Shown: piece by piece, positions 48,480-61,298 of the stretch
How positions within the stretch are numbered: the first letter of the stretch is position 1
Layout: every line of letters starts with the position of its first letter
Position numbers and translations under genes: made by a program
NCBI GenBank assembly: GCA_030549495.1
Contig: JAUIRK010000987.1
Location: 558,001-622,000, forward strand
Direction: 5' to 3'
DNA from: Nectonema munidae
Lineage: Eukaryota; Nematomorpha; Nectonematoida; Nectonematidae
DNA length: 64,000 nucleotides
Notes under the pieces: model-generated
Database searches by the model: none
What the model saw: the letters and a program-made list of their open reading frames with translations, nothing else
Told to the model about the DNA's origin: nothing

Positions 48480-50770
48480 GTGCATAATCATCCTAATTGC
48501 CTCACAATAACCACTTCAAATATTCTCAATCTCATATCTAATTGGTCGATCTCTGACATCCCATCAGCTTTTCAGCTTCTCATAAACACTACAAATATAA
48601 AAAGGTATAATAACACCATAAAAAAAGACCACTCACTGGCTCACGTATCTCAACACCCTGAACCATTCATTGCCAACATTTCCATCTCTCTCCTCTCCTA
48701 TATCTATCAATAAAGCAGCACTATCACTCAATGACAATGTTTCACATTCCATCTTATCCTCCACTCCTATCAACCCTTTTCCTAAAAGAATACACGCCTA
48801 TTTCTGGACACCTGAACTGACCGTATTAAAAAACAAACTCAAACGCATCAACAAAACCATAAAAAACTTTCTATTCTCCCTGAAACAATACTTCTCTGCT
48901 CATCCGATCATACCATACACTATAACTCTCCATTTCTATCGACAATCTTTCCCCTTGACTCAACCTCTTCTCACCTCCCCTTCTACCACACAATCCGAGA
49001 ACACGCTAAAAATATCCTACACTCCATCTAAAATCCTACCTTTTATCTAATCACTGAAAACGAATTAAACACAGCCGTAAATTCTCTCAGAATAAATGCT
49101 TCATCTAGCTTCGATCTTATCTCACCCAAACACATTAAGAAATCAATACAAATTCTAAATAAACATCTACTCCTTATTTTCAATGCATGCCTTACCTACT
49201 CACATTTCTCTAACTTTTGGAAAATCGGTAAACTTATACTCATTCCTAAACCCAATAAAGATTCATGCTTCATTCAAAATTGACGACCAATCACCCTACT
49301 ACCCATCCTAGGTAAACTTTTTGAAAAAATCATTCGCAAACGTGTAGTCCACTACATCCTATCCCGTAACCTCATCCATCACACGCAATTTGCATACCTT
49401 CCTAACAAAAATACAGAAACAGCACTATCTTGTTTAACCACCTACCTTGGCCCTTCCCTTTTTACTAAGAAAAAAAACCTGGCAACCATTCACTTTCTTA
49501 ACAAAATACACCGTCTTGGCCTATTTTGCATCACCAACGCTTATAGTACTACTTCCACACAATGCCTAGAAATTCTAACAAACATCCTACCATTACAACT
49601 TCAACTTAAAAAAACTATTATTAAGCGCTTCATCTTGACATACAACAACTTACTTCCCCCTTCCTTCCGATCAGACTCCACAACACTACTACATCCTATT
49701 TTTTCTTTATTATCAAAATTCGCATCAAATATTGCTAATTACCTTAGTTTATCCCTCTATACACCCATCTCTTTTAACTCACTCATCTTCACAAAATCCA
49801 TTCCAAACCTCTATATGCAAAAATAATTTTTTTGCAAAATAATTTATTTCTAAAGAAATCCCTCAGTGCTTCTTTTGCTTACGCCCTTTTTCAAAAGCTC
49901 CTCCATTCGCCCTTTTCACACCCATCGCTATCGATTAAATCCTCTATTTTCAATCTCCCAATGCGAAATCTTCAGCTTTTTACACGCCTGCACTACGATT
50001 ACCAACAACATTAACTTCCTCCTTCTCCACTTTACTACCATCCATTTTTTACCGATGCACAAAACATAATCCACGATCTCTCTCTATAACACAACATCCC
50101 TTTCCCTCCTTTCAACTTGCCTCTCCCTAATCAATCTTATAATATATTTCCACATACACCTATGCTGGTGCCCTGCTCACCTAAACATACCAGAAATCTT
50201 AACTTCAAACTTACACCTAACATCCCTCCCATCAACTCCCTACCTCTCAAAATCTTTCTAACGCACATTCACTTATCCTCTCTGGAAGAATTGCAGATAT
50301 CCATATCTTCATCTCAAAATGCACTAATCTCCTTTTAACCACACATCAGCCCAATACACGTAACTTTCAAAAACAAAAAATTTACACTACCGCGTTTAAC
50401 TATTCGTTGGCTATCAGACCACTGCCCATGCAAAGCATATCCTTTCTGAATTAAAATTAGTGAAAATCCATACTGTTGTTTGGGATGCGACGCAATAGAA
50501 ACGCCATACCATCTCATCTTCACATGTCAAATCTTCTCTTATCATCGCCAAGATCTTCTAAGTCGCTGCCTTTCTTTGCTTAATAGATCTCCAAACGCAC
50601 TCTCAGATCTTCTATTACACCCAACATTACTAAAATCCCTCGCAACCCTCATTGATACCATTGAAACAATTCTCACCACCGTCGAAAACCCTATGACAAA
50701 CTAATCTGCCTCCTTTCATTTTCTATTTTAGAATAACATTCTTAACTCTTCCGTATCTCTACCAACATCG
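48480..50770 (+). mobile_element. R1/Jockey-type LINE, decayed, missing RT palm
   Basis: Plus-strand pieces: an endonuclease-end-like ORF (48,480-48,713), pre-RT (48,670-49,050, YFWTPELTVLKNKLKRINKT), RT fingers WKIGKLILIPKPNK and RPITLLPILGKLFEKIIRKR (49,219-49,350), LIHHTQFAYLPNKNTETALS, then directly LNKIHRLGLFCITNAYSTTS, a post-RT motif (near 49,500). The segment between, which should hold the catalytic Asp pair, is absent, so there is an internal deletion near 49,470. The C-terminal CCHC-type motif GCDAIETPYHLIFTC is at about 50,480. Pyrimidine-rich base use on this strand differs from the host exons. Confidence 0.78.
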
Positions 50771-51329
50771 CTATGTTCCTTAACCAACTCTTAAGCTTAC
50801 ACGAGCATATCAGCACACGCTGGAAAGTGTTCTGAGATCTACCTACATACTTATAATATAATATTATTCTATATTATTATTTTAAGTTGTTGTTTGTATA
50901 TAAATAATATTTAAATTTATTCTTAATTAAAAATGAAAAATCTGAGTCTCAATAGTTTTTAGGGTGTAATTCTCAGCTTAACAATTGAAGGTCAGAGGTC
51001 CGATCTATTAAAAACAAAACCATAAAAACTGTGATTAACAATCTCAAGAATAATAGCACCATATAGCCTTACTGGTGAAAGTGCTTTGATATCCAACCAA
51101 CCAATTTAGGTAATTAGGATGGGCGATTTTTAAGCACTTTCAAGCTGGAACTGATATGCTTGTAAGTCTGCTGTAATTTAGTCTTCAAATTGTAAATTTC
51201 TTTTCTTTGTGGGTTTTTCTCATGGAGAAATAGGTTATTGTGATTAGATATTTACGGGTGGATTGAGTGTTTGGTTTGTAGAAAGTGTTGGTTTGATTGT
51301 GGTTATGAGAAGAGAGAGAGATGTGTGGT

Positions 51330-52925
51330 GAGTATTGGGTATTGTATCAGATCATGTAGAGAGGATGGAAAATCATAGAAAAAAAAGGAGCGGCTTTTTT
51401 CAAGGTGTTGATGTCGGTGTGAATAAAATATAGGAGAAAAAGGAGAATGTGTATAAGTGTTTCAATGTAAGGACAGCTAAAACGACAGAAAGGGTTTGAG
51501 TGTAGTTTGAATTTGAAAAAGAAGGCATAACAGAGCATTGAGATTAGAGTCTGTGAATGATGTTTCCAGGGACTAGGTGAATTTGTTTCTTTCTATTGAG
51601 TTGTAATAATGTCGTTGCCACGGTAGTAGGGTAGAGTTTGTTATTGTATTTGTAAATTTTGAGATGGGTATAGAAAATAGGTGTTTCTTGAATTTGCAAT
51701 GTAATCGACAAGGTAGTTTTCAAATTCGAAGTGATTAGATAGATGAATAAGTTTGATGGCTAAACTAAAAGTTGAGTGTGAAATTTTATTTTTGAGCTTT
51801 AGGCCATTTATTAAAATTTTGAAAGTCCGTGAGAAAGGTGATATATTTGAAAGAGGTAGAAAAAGAATTTAGATTCTTAAGGAGTATGTTGCTGGATAGT
51901 AATACTTCATGAATTTCTGTTTCGTGTATATGGTTTCTGGATCTAGATTTGTGTGTTGAATGAGGAAAGGGTTTTTTGTGTTTTGTAGGAAAAATGCTCA
52001 TGCGATATTGTGATTTGGAACCATCAGTGAAAATTGAAAGCAAGCTGATAATATTTGTTGTACGTTGGTGAACTATAGAGTTTAGGGTAAGATATCTATG
52101 GTGACAGATGGTGGTGTAAGGAGGAGACGAAGAAAGGTGGATGAGCTCAATTGGGAGATTAAATGGTAGCACTTTATAAGATGTTTTGTTAGGAGCGAAC
52201 TAAATTAATAAGGAATTGTTGTACTTCAGTGATTGGAATGTTTGCATTGTGTATAGGTTGGTAAACGGATGTGGTGGGGGTGTAGAGCAGAAAGTGATTA
52301 GGTAAATTTTAAGGAACATTTTCTTTAGATTGAGATGGAGGGGTAACGTGTTATTGAATAATTTAAGTTGGTGTAGTGTGATAGGCATTGGTGATAGACT
52401 CAAGCGATGAATTTTATTAAGATGAGTAAGGGATGACTGATGTTTCAACTCTGAGCCCCATGAAAGAAATCCATATTTAGAGACAGGAAAAATGAGACTT
52501 TTATAAATGAACTTTGTCATTTTTAGAGAAAGTTCCCATTTGTAGGAAATTCCATTTTTAAGAAAGAAATGAGTTTTGACTAATTTTTAAGAAGTGCTTT
52601 TGAAATGAGTAGAGAATTAAAAGTTGGGTTGGAAAGTGAGCCCAAGATATCTTACTTCGTTCTGTGGATATAATGTGTTTGTTGTGCTAAGTTGCAAGGG
52701 TAATAGTTTAATTCTTTTGTTCGTGAAATGAATTAAGTAGCATTTATTAGGGTTAAAAGAAATTTTGTATTTTTGTGCTTTGATTTGTATTTGTTTTAGT
52801 AGGGACAGGGACTGTTGGAGGTTTTCGTTTTGCTCAGAACTTGAAAATGAGAAAAGAAGGTCGTGGGAATATCCCTGAGAAAAGTTAGAGAACTGACCTA
52901 TGAGAGATTCTATAGCTTATCCTAA
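51330..52925 (-). mobile_element. R1/Jockey-type LINE, 3' part, inverted copy
   Basis: Read on the minus strand: RT end GYSHDLLFSFSSSEQNENLQ (about 52,830-52,890), YLIHFTNKRIKLLPLQLST, YGFLSWGSELKHQSSLTHLN and HRLSLSPMPITLHQLKL (52,200-52,520), RNase H-like IFTDGSK (51,786-52,172), and a C-terminal segment (51,347-51,538). The HLNKIHRL motif matches the neighbouring plus-strand LINE, so the copies are related. Frameshifts and stops are present. Confidence 0.72.
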
Positions 52926-53345
52926 TAAATCTTATACTCAACACACTTTCAACACATGACGATTTTTCTCAAGGCTATTCCGATGACCTTCTCTTCGCTT
53001 TCTCCAGCAACAATCAAAATAAAATTCCCGTTTTGACCCCTCTTTATCATAACATTCTTTTTTCATAAAAACACTTGGTCGATTACTATTCTCTCTTCCT
53101 TAACTTACACAAAACTCTTATTAGAGCTAGATATAACAATCTACAAACTTGAACCAATATTCAATTCCTATTATATGTGAAACTATACTTATTCTTAAAA
53201 TTTTTAATCATCAACTTAAGCATATTTAACGAATCAAATCTCCACATAAAGTTTTTACAGACACTTAGCGTTCCTAAAGCTGTCAAATCTTTGAACCTTT
53301 TTGCAAGCATATTGAAATCATTCAGAATCTCACCTATCTACCTAC
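52926..53345 (+). mobile_element. LINE RT fragment in head-to-head orientation
   Basis: The plus strand encodes YSDDLLFAFSSNNQNKIPVL (from 52,976) followed by decayed sequence. It is the same RT palm region that ends the adjacent minus-strand copy. The two meet head to head near 52,910-52,930. Likely a 5'-inverted insertion or two separate insertions. Confidence 0.6.
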
Positions 53346-53593
53346 CTAGACAATTAGTTCGAACTATATAAAAGGAAGATTTGATGCTAGATCATAAAGA
53401 AGGATTTGTTCTATAGAAGCTATAGATATCTAATTAGACCCCAATATGAAGAGTTTAAAAAAGTTTTTTTGTACTTTATTTTTTTAATTTTTATTTTCTT
53501 TTAATTTTTATATGACCTTTTTCCCATTACCTAACCTGTTAAATTTGGTTTAAACTCAAAATATTTATCGATTATTTCTAATTAAAAAGATAT

Positions 53594-53936
53594 ATGGAAA
53601 ATAAAAAATTTTTCTCTAAATTGCAACAATTTTTTGCATTATTATTTTTTTTCAAATTTGTATATCCGAATATAATTCATAAAAATCTCTGGCCTCGGCC
53701 TAATTATATTTATCCATATGATGAGGAAATTTGTCTTTCTTTAAATTTTAAATTTTATAGTTTTACATCTCTCCAGATCTTAGAAGAAGCCTTCAAGAGG
53801 TATAATGATATTATTTTTAATCCAAATTTAACCCTGCATTTATCTCCAAATTGTACCTATGAACTAAAATTTTTGCAAGTAATTTTGCAGGATAGTAATA
53901 ATTCGTTGTATCCAAGCATTTATAATAATGAAAGTT
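53594..53936 (+). CDS. HEX: Hexosaminidase exon 1: signal peptide and N-domain
   Basis: Starts at ATG 53,594. Residues 12-24 form a Phe/Leu-rich hydrophobic core fit for a signal peptide, followed by LWPRPNYIYPYDEEICLSLN, typical of the hexosaminidase N-terminal domain. I ended it at the strong donor GTAAGT (leaving one base, T), rather than at the ORF stop a few codons on, because the frame then joins exon 2 exactly. Contains NLT and NCT sequons. Confidence 0.88.
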
Positions 53937-54001
53937 GTAAGTTTTTATTTAACGTATGATAGCTGCATCAAGGAATGAAATATCTATTTTTTTCATTTGA
54001 G

Positions 54002-54237
54002 ATGTCCTCGAAGTTAGGGTTGAAAAATCTGTACCTATTTCATCTATCTTTGCTAATAATGTATGGGGTGCTCTCCGAGGCTTAGAAACTTTCACGCAAC
54101 TCATATATGCAGGAAATGATTCTGATTTACAACTTTCATCTGTCATTATTTTTGATGAGCCTCGATTTTTGTATCGTGGCTTATTAATTGATACATCACG
54201 ACATTTTTTACCTGTGAAGCTTATTCTTCAAAATTTG
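54002..54237 (+). CDS. HEX: Hexosaminidase exon 2: N-domain end, start of GH20 barrel
   Basis: Separated from exon 1 by a 65-bp intron (acceptor tttttttcatttgag). Encodes NVWGALRGLETFTQLIY (human: TVWGALRGLETFSQLVW) and RGLLIDTSRHFLPVKLIL. The Arg of DTSRH binds the substrate sugar in the family. Ends AATTTG|gtaatt in phase 0. Confidence 0.94.
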
Positions 54238-54796
54238 GTAATTACCTTTTTATTAGCTTCTTAATTCTATATTTCTGTTAAAATTAAATATTAAATAAAA
54301 TGTTAAAATTACCTTTTTGAGTCAGGCTATTTGTTTTATGTTTTTTAAGCCCCGCTCTTTAAAGTTAAAAACAATTTTTTATTAATTTGAAAAGGCGATC
54401 TTTATATTTCGAGTGTGTTGAATCTGTTGGTACCTTTTTTTTATATAAAAAAAATCGATAAACTATGACAGACTAATTTATGTGCCTTTTTAAGTATTCT
54501 AACTCGATTGGTGATGCTTATTTATCATAAACAGATGTAAATTATCTAAAATATGAATCAAAATTGGCAGTACATTTTTTAAGTACGGAAGTCAAATGGT
54601 GATAATTTTATCCCACAACCAATTTAAACTATCCAAAATATCAATAGCATAAGAATTTTTAAAGGGCAGATAACCAATTAGTACCTTTTTTAAAACTTAC
54701 TTTGGATTATAACAATCAAAACAAAGTAGGACAGTGTAAAGAACATTTTTGGCATTGTTGTTTGACTTTTCTTAATTTTTCTTTCTCTTGTTTCTT

Positions 54797-54948
54797 TGGG
54801 CGTGAGTAAGGTTGGTTAGATACTGGGATTCGGTTACTCTAGGTTTTGGTTTCAATCCCGCACCAAGCCTACTTTCCTTATAGTTCGATACAAGTGGCGC
54901 AATTGTACCTTCTCGATGAAAACACCCCACGGTATCTTTACAGTGCCT
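54797..54948 (+). repeat. tRNA-derived SINE
   Basis: Second copy of the family seen at 21,952: GTGAGTAAGGTTGGTTAG, GGTTTCAATCCCGCACCAAG (B-box-like) and GTGGCGCAATTGTACCTTCT. Lies in a hexosaminidase intron. Confidence 0.75.
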
Positions 54949-57109
54949 TTGTTTGTAGCATTAGCTAAAAAGTGAATTAAGACATTCACAACGTCTGTTT
55001 GATCGTGTTTTAGCACACAAATTTTTATGGTTGTGTTGTTTCAGGATTTGTATTACAAATGAGACCTATTTTAGTCTTAAGTTTATTATCTTTCAAACCG
55101 ATAGTTAATTTTGTTGAATGTAAGATATAACCAGTGACTACAATTTCCATACCAACAAAATGAATGAATCAGTATCTTTTTTTAAACAATTAACAGTTCC
55201 CGTATTTATTTTTGAAGTGTCTAAAACAAAACGTCTGCTTTGATATTTGTTCCGCTTTTCGTCTAGTCATAAAGTTTAAATATTGCACTTTTTTAATTTA
55301 TGTTTGGATGATACTTCAAACAAAATTGACGGCAATGAAGAAATAATTAAAATATTTTTATTATTAGATTTTGGTCCCACTCCGTAGTTAGGTAGGCTCT
55401 AATATTCTAATTTTTTTTCCCAAAGTTTATAAGGATAGTAATTATGTATACAGCATAAGTTATAAATGGAAGTTGTAAGCTCTCCCATATTTGATCATCA
55501 GCACTCTGTGAAAGACAGTTTTTGGCTATTGAAGCCTCATCAGTTCCACTTTGTGTCTTCAAACCCACTAACTCAGAAATGTGCGTAACTTTAAGATTGA
55601 ATTAAAACGGCAATGTTACTTTCAATTCATAAGTAAATAAAGAATAGATCAAAGCAAACCCTTGATGGAACTAATTTGTTTAAATGAAAGATTTAGCAAA
55701 TTTTCTTCGGAATATTTTATACTTTCAATTTCCACTTAAAAAGGCCTAATTTAATTCACGACTTCATACTCGTCATTTTCTAGGGCCGATTTAAGATTAT
55801 AAGTAATATGGTAACATTTAGCTGCTAAAATTTTTAACATTAGTACAATTTTTAAAGTTCAATTTTTAACGGCAATGTCTCTCAGTACAAAGTAATCAAT
55901 TGACCTGACCGATTCATTTGATATGAACCATGCCTATTGATAATTTGGTGAGAAGAGAGGGTGAAAAAATCGTTCAGTTCCTGTTTTTCTTTGTAATAAA
56001 TTGAACCATTGTCTGTGTCCTTTCCATTCGAAGTCTGCTTTATGGTTCACACCTAACTTCTATCTTTAATACCAATAAGATCCAAAAACTACTTTAAACA
56101 AATAATATATATTTTGTAGATTTACCTAAGTAACTCCTTTTTTCAGGAAAGTAGATTACAAATCACATTCTAATAATTGGAAATCTTTTTTTCTTTATGG
56201 AAATTGTATTCTTTCTTGGCGGAGAATAAAATAAAATGCAATAGGATGCTATTCTCTCATTTTTAACATAACTTTTAGTCTACACTGATTTTATAGATAC
56301 CCTGTTTTAAAGTCTCAAAGAGAAATATAACTAGATTTCTGTTACTTATAAATAATATATATGATATTTAGTGCTTATTCTTTCAAAGTAAAATAAAGTT
56401 TTGCATCTATTTAATAGCAAACTTTTAAGATTATATTTTTGTCCTTGTTAACTTTAATGATGAGGCTGTAAAGAACCCATTGACTTTTTAGGTGCGAAAA
56501 TATGTTCGCTTTTCCTATGTTTAGTGCGTGTGCCATAAAAATACCATCTCATGATTGACAACATTCATATAACATTCACTTGGTTAGAATATAGCATATA
56601 TAGCAATAAGGCTTTTTGTTACACATGCAGTTATTTCAGTACTAGAACATCCAAATCTGAAAGGGCATTTGTGACCATTGGCTTCAATAACTGGCGAAAA
56701 GCTATCAGGAGGGAAGTAGTGATCATAACCTCTTAATGAGAAAGTCTTGAAGAAATAAAATCAGGCGTAGCTTGTTCTATTTATTCAATTTTGGATTTTT
56801 AGTTACCAGTATATTTTCTTTAAAAGCCGTAACTTTTTCAAAGCATTATATTTTTTTTTCAAAATGTGAGGTGTCCTATCGTTAGCATACTGAAACTCCT
56901 GTCATCCATGAAACTGTGGTAAATCGGATGAATTTATCAAGCTCATGCTAGCTACGAATCTTACTTTCTGAGAAATGCATGATGAGTTTGTGAATATTTG
57001 TCTTCACATTCGTGTGAAGAATTTATTTGAGTTCTAGCCCAAAGCGATATTCAGGTCATTAGAGACGAAATAGAAGATCTATATATATATATAGATTTTA
57101 GTAGGATTA

Positions 57110-57470
57110 GCAGCTGACAGTGCAATTGTAATGCTGGGTGATAACGGCGGTGTGTTTACCAGACAGAAATTCTTCTATGATAAATTTTGAAAGTTATAAA
57201 AAAAATAAAATTAAGTAATATAATTTATTGGGCACAGGATTTAAAACGGTGAATTTTCGCCGATACTCGGCTTTATCAAAGTAGTATACTAATGAGTAGG
57301 GTAGAAGTTGAAAACTGGAAGGATTGACGAAGAAGAAGACTGTGCTGTATTACGAAGAATACGTTTTTATCACGACTTCAAAAAAAAATAATGGTAACTT
57401 AAAAATTAAGTTATAAAAAAATGTCAACTCCTTCCCTCAAAAAAATTTGAGGATTTGCGCCCCTTGACAA
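57110..57470. repeat. Interspersed repeat shared with 13,440-13,760
   Basis: Second copy of the repeat described at 13,440, with extra sequence between the conserved left block (57,122-57,200) and the right end (GAGGATTTGCGCCCC, 57,450). Confidence 0.6.
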
Positions 57471-57790
57471 AGATGAACATGGGCAGAAAAATATTATGTT
57501 TTATCTTACACACTCTTTTAAGGGAGTGATGTTTGTAGGATGTTTTATTGTAATCAACGAGCCAATTATCATGCCACTCTACTCTCACTCAAAGCTTCAC
57601 TTAACAACGATGACCTTACACAACATATCATCAATTGGAATCTAACTTTGATTGACACACCACAGGCATAGGCTCGTCTTTGACTCTTTAGCAGCATTTC
57701 TTCTCTTCACTTGCATAAAGCATTTATTCCACAATATTCTTTAAAAAATGTTAGCAAATATTATGTAGATGGTGTCCAGACAGACCCTTC

Positions 57791-58402
57791 GCTAATGGCC
57801 CGTTTGTACCCAGACATTTCATTACCGAACACTTCGTTACTAGGACCTTTCGCTACTAGAACAATATGCTACCAAGAGCTCAGATTTACTCTTTTTTTGG
57901 GAATTGATAATTTTTTAAAATTCTAGTGTGGACTTGCATAATAATAATAATGATGAAATTCACTACTTCCATCAACCTTTATATTTTTATTAAGTTAATT
58001 TGTTATTTTCCTTGTTGGTAGATTTATTTTTAATTAGTTGTTTGCTAGTGAGTTTGCACGCATTTATAATTAGCTGTTTATTTTTAATTAACTTTCTATG
58101 TAACTTTGTGTGTTTGTAGTTCGAAATTATCACATAATTTATTTAATAAGTGCCTTTTCAATCCCTTTTTTGTTACTTTTTTTAGAGAAATTATTTTTTC
58201 CCTCGCGTAATACTTTATTAAAAAGGTTAATAGTTGATAGAAGTGGTAAATATCATCAGCATCATTATTATTATTGCCAATAAAAAATCCAAATCTGAGC
58301 TTTTGTTAGCATATTATACTAGAGCGAAGGCTCCTAATAACGAACTGTCAGGCAGGGAGGTGTCCGGTAATGAAATGTCCGGGTACGAACGGTCCTAGCA
58401 CC
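57791..58402. mobile_element. MITE, about 610 bp with long inverted repeats
   Basis: Left (GTACCCAGACATTTCATTAC then CGTTACTAGGACCTTTCGCT) and right ends are inverted copies over roughly 70 bp, with a small insertion in the right arm. No transposase. Lies in the 5.8 kb hexosaminidase intron. The 'GACATTTC' core resembles the ends of the 3.6 kb element. Confidence 0.75.
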
Positions 58403-60067
58403 CTTACCTTCTTCACCTTTGAGAATAAAGATTATCCTATTGAGAGGTCTGCCAGTTTTCAAGGATTGCACTGGTTTAATCAAACACTTTTCCAATTTTA
58501 ATTCATTTATTTGATTTATTATAATGGCTCTAAATATGATTAATTAATAATTGTATATTTTTTAGATATAAAAAATTATCTTCTATTCACTTGTTTCATA
58601 TTAATTATTCTGTAAGGAACAAAAACCTTATTCTTGACTTTTTCAAAAATCAATAAACTCTATACGCAATCCAAGCACATCCCGTCATCTTAAAAGTTTT
58701 AGTAGTGCAGAATTTGAAAATTATACAAAATCTGAATATATTTACCATACATTAACATCATATTGTAAAAAATGTCTGTTTATATCTCTTCTTTACTGTT
58801 GTTACAAGGCTTTCCATAAAAAGCATCTAGCTAACTTCCTACGCTTATTAACTTGGTGGACCAACCGGGGTTGTGCATTCGCAAAAATATTTTTTCTTTT
58901 CCCACTCTCCTTTTTTTTTATAATTTTTGGACTCCGATTTGCCTCCACCTTTTTGTAATTTTTGAGACTGCAACTTCATTTATGTATCATTTATTTTAAC
59001 ATTATAATTTTGCGACTTTGACTCTAAATTTATAACTATTCAAATCAACTTTTCTATTTGGAATATTATTAATCTCCAAAAAGTGTGATGCTATTCAAGG
59101 TCGTTTGTGAAAGTTAATTTTCGTTATTGAAATAACTCCTGAATTTTAGATGAAGCAACATGTTTGATCTATTTTCTTCAACATAACTTATTAAAATGTT
59201 CTATTCGTTTGTATTTGTAGTTCAGTGTCTTTCTTGCATTGTCTTCAAAAAGATTGTCAAATTATTGTCTATAACCCTTTTATCTAACACAAAACAAGAC
59301 GATTCATAAACTGAATTTATCCTACATTTTTTTCCAAATTTTTTTTTTCCTAAAAACTTCCTACTCATAAACTGAGTTTGTCTCCTTTACAAACTAATTT
59401 TAAGGTAAAACAAAAAAGTTCATTCTTTAATTTATTTTTAGCCTTTTTCTATGAGCTGCAAAAATATAAAGCATGGATCAAAATGATGAACATTTTTATA
59501 TCGCGTTTTTGCGACGTTGTACACTAAATGGAGTGTCTATGAATTTATTTTTTTAATCTAAAACATATATGGATATAACTATTTATGAAGTCAGAGTCGG
59601 AAACCTTAGATCCAGTAGAATATATTAATTCTTCGTAATGGCATGTTGGGTTTGCATTTCACTTTGGTCGGTTGAAATAAAATGAATATAGGTTACATCT
59701 AAGGGAATAATTGGGAAGAAATTTTTCTAATTTTGCGCTATCTAAATGACATGGGCTGTTATAACTTAAAAGTCGTGAAAATGTTTAAAAAGTAAATTAT
59801 TTCAATATTTCAATGTTAACTTGCTCTACTTTTATCCTTAAATTTAAACCGTGATTCATTTTTCAAACCTTGAAAGGGAAATAAAGTTTATTGCCAAACG
59901 GTTTAGGATTTTTTGAAATAATATAATGAATTCGTGGTTCAGGCCCGCATATTAAATATCTTACATTTTTCATTTCATAAATTCACTTATCATGCCATTT
60001 TGATTGCGGTTTAGCTTTGAGTTGAGCCTCTCTAATTTTTATATTTAATCGTTTTTGCCCTTTTAAG

Positions 60068-60169
60068 GATGCAATGTCTTATAATAAAATGAATGTTTTG
60101 CATTGGCATATCGTGGATGATCAGTCTTTTCCTTATGAATCCATCACGTTTCCCTCCCTATCTCAGAAA
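60068..60169 (+). CDS. HEX: Hexosaminidase exon 3: GH20 barrel
   Basis: A 102-bp exon, acceptor cttttaag, donor gtaact, phase 0 both sides. Encodes [20 protein letters not shown] then FPYES. The HWHIVDD motif is a hallmark of GH20 and lies near the active site. It is isolated by a 5.8 kb intron on the left and a 2.2 kb intron on the right. Confidence 0.95.
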
Positions 60170-60939
60170 GTAACTTTTCTAAATCATCAACTAATTTATG
60201 GTATCTAATCTTAGAAAAGAGGTATTGCAGTTCAAATAGTAAATTAAATTCAGGTAGTGCATATCAAATTAACATCGAAATTGGTAGACTTCTTCACCTT
60301 AAGGTTCAATTAAAGACTGGATGGCATTTACGATTTTAATGAATTAGTGAGAGTGGCGAGGAAAATCTCTTAGCTATTAATCACTATTGTATCGGATAGC
60401 TGGTTGTCGGATAAATGAGGTCTCACTGAATTACCGATGCGTCTTCTAATACAACCCTTCTTCTTTAGAAGACAAGCACATTTTTAACCTTTGAACACCA
60501 AATATAGAATTTTCTCAACCAAAAATTGTGTTCTCTAAAGATTTACAAAAGCGATTATTTTTAGAGTCATGGTATGAAACCATCACTTAGTTAGACTTTC
60601 ATCATCTCCAAAAAATTTATGTTAGAACAACATAAAGATCCATCTACCTGAAGACAAAAATAAGCTTGCAGTAAAATAAGTTTAAAATTTGGGATAATTT
60701 GAACTTAGTTTTGTTAAATTAAATCCTTTTCAACTTCCCTATTGTGTTAACCTTTGTCAAGTTTTAGTCAAATTGCCCCTGGCCCTCCCTCAAAGTTGAC
60801 ACCATAACAAATCAGTCAATGTTGTAAAAGGTATAAAGTTTGACTTTTAAGTAATAACTTTTGTTACATTGTCTCCCGATAGAAGTATATCAAATCTTAC
60901 ATCTAGCAAAATGTGAAGACAATGTTTAAGCTTTTTTCC

Positions 60940-61020
60940 GTAATGATTTGTATCAAAACATGCACATAGCAAACTATGGAATAGAAATCACTGTAGTATA
61001 CAGGTTGGAGATGACAAATA
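60940..61020. repeat. Reverse copy of the 21.7 kb repeat (part)
   Basis: GTATCAAAACATGCACATAG, ACTATGGAATAGAAATCACT and CAGGTTGGAGATGACAAATA are the reverse complement, with few changes, of the right half of the 21,685-21,850 repeat. Confidence 0.6.
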
Positions 61021-61237
61021 GGTTGTCTAACCGCGTTCAATCCTACAGATTATGAGAATATTTCATTACATAGCAGAGAAGAGTTTCCTAAAACTTTTCA
61101 GACAGAAAAAATATTTTTTCAATGTGTGTGTGTGGGAACTGAAAACTAAAATTATTTTATAAAAATCTTATGGTAAAAATTTGCATTGCTAATATTTATT
61201 AATTTTCAATGAATTTATAAAAGCTGCTGTGATTCAT

Positions 61238-61298
61238 ATATGAATCACTGGTCACAAATGCTATACAAAGGTAAGGATTCATATATGATCCTTACCAT
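61238..61298. repeat. Two adjacent palindromes
   Basis: GTGATTCATATATGAATCAC (perfect 20-bp palindrome) and, 30 bp on, GTAAGGATTCATATATGATC CTTAC (near-perfect). They share the ATTCATATATGA core. Function unknown. Confidence 0.75.

Larger units (their letters stand above)
54238..60067. other. Hexosaminidase intron 2 (5.8 kb)
   Basis: Holds the SINE at 54.8 kb, the 57.1 kb repeat and the 57.8-58.4 kb MITE. The rest is AT-rich with no recognised element or exon. Confidence 0.7.
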
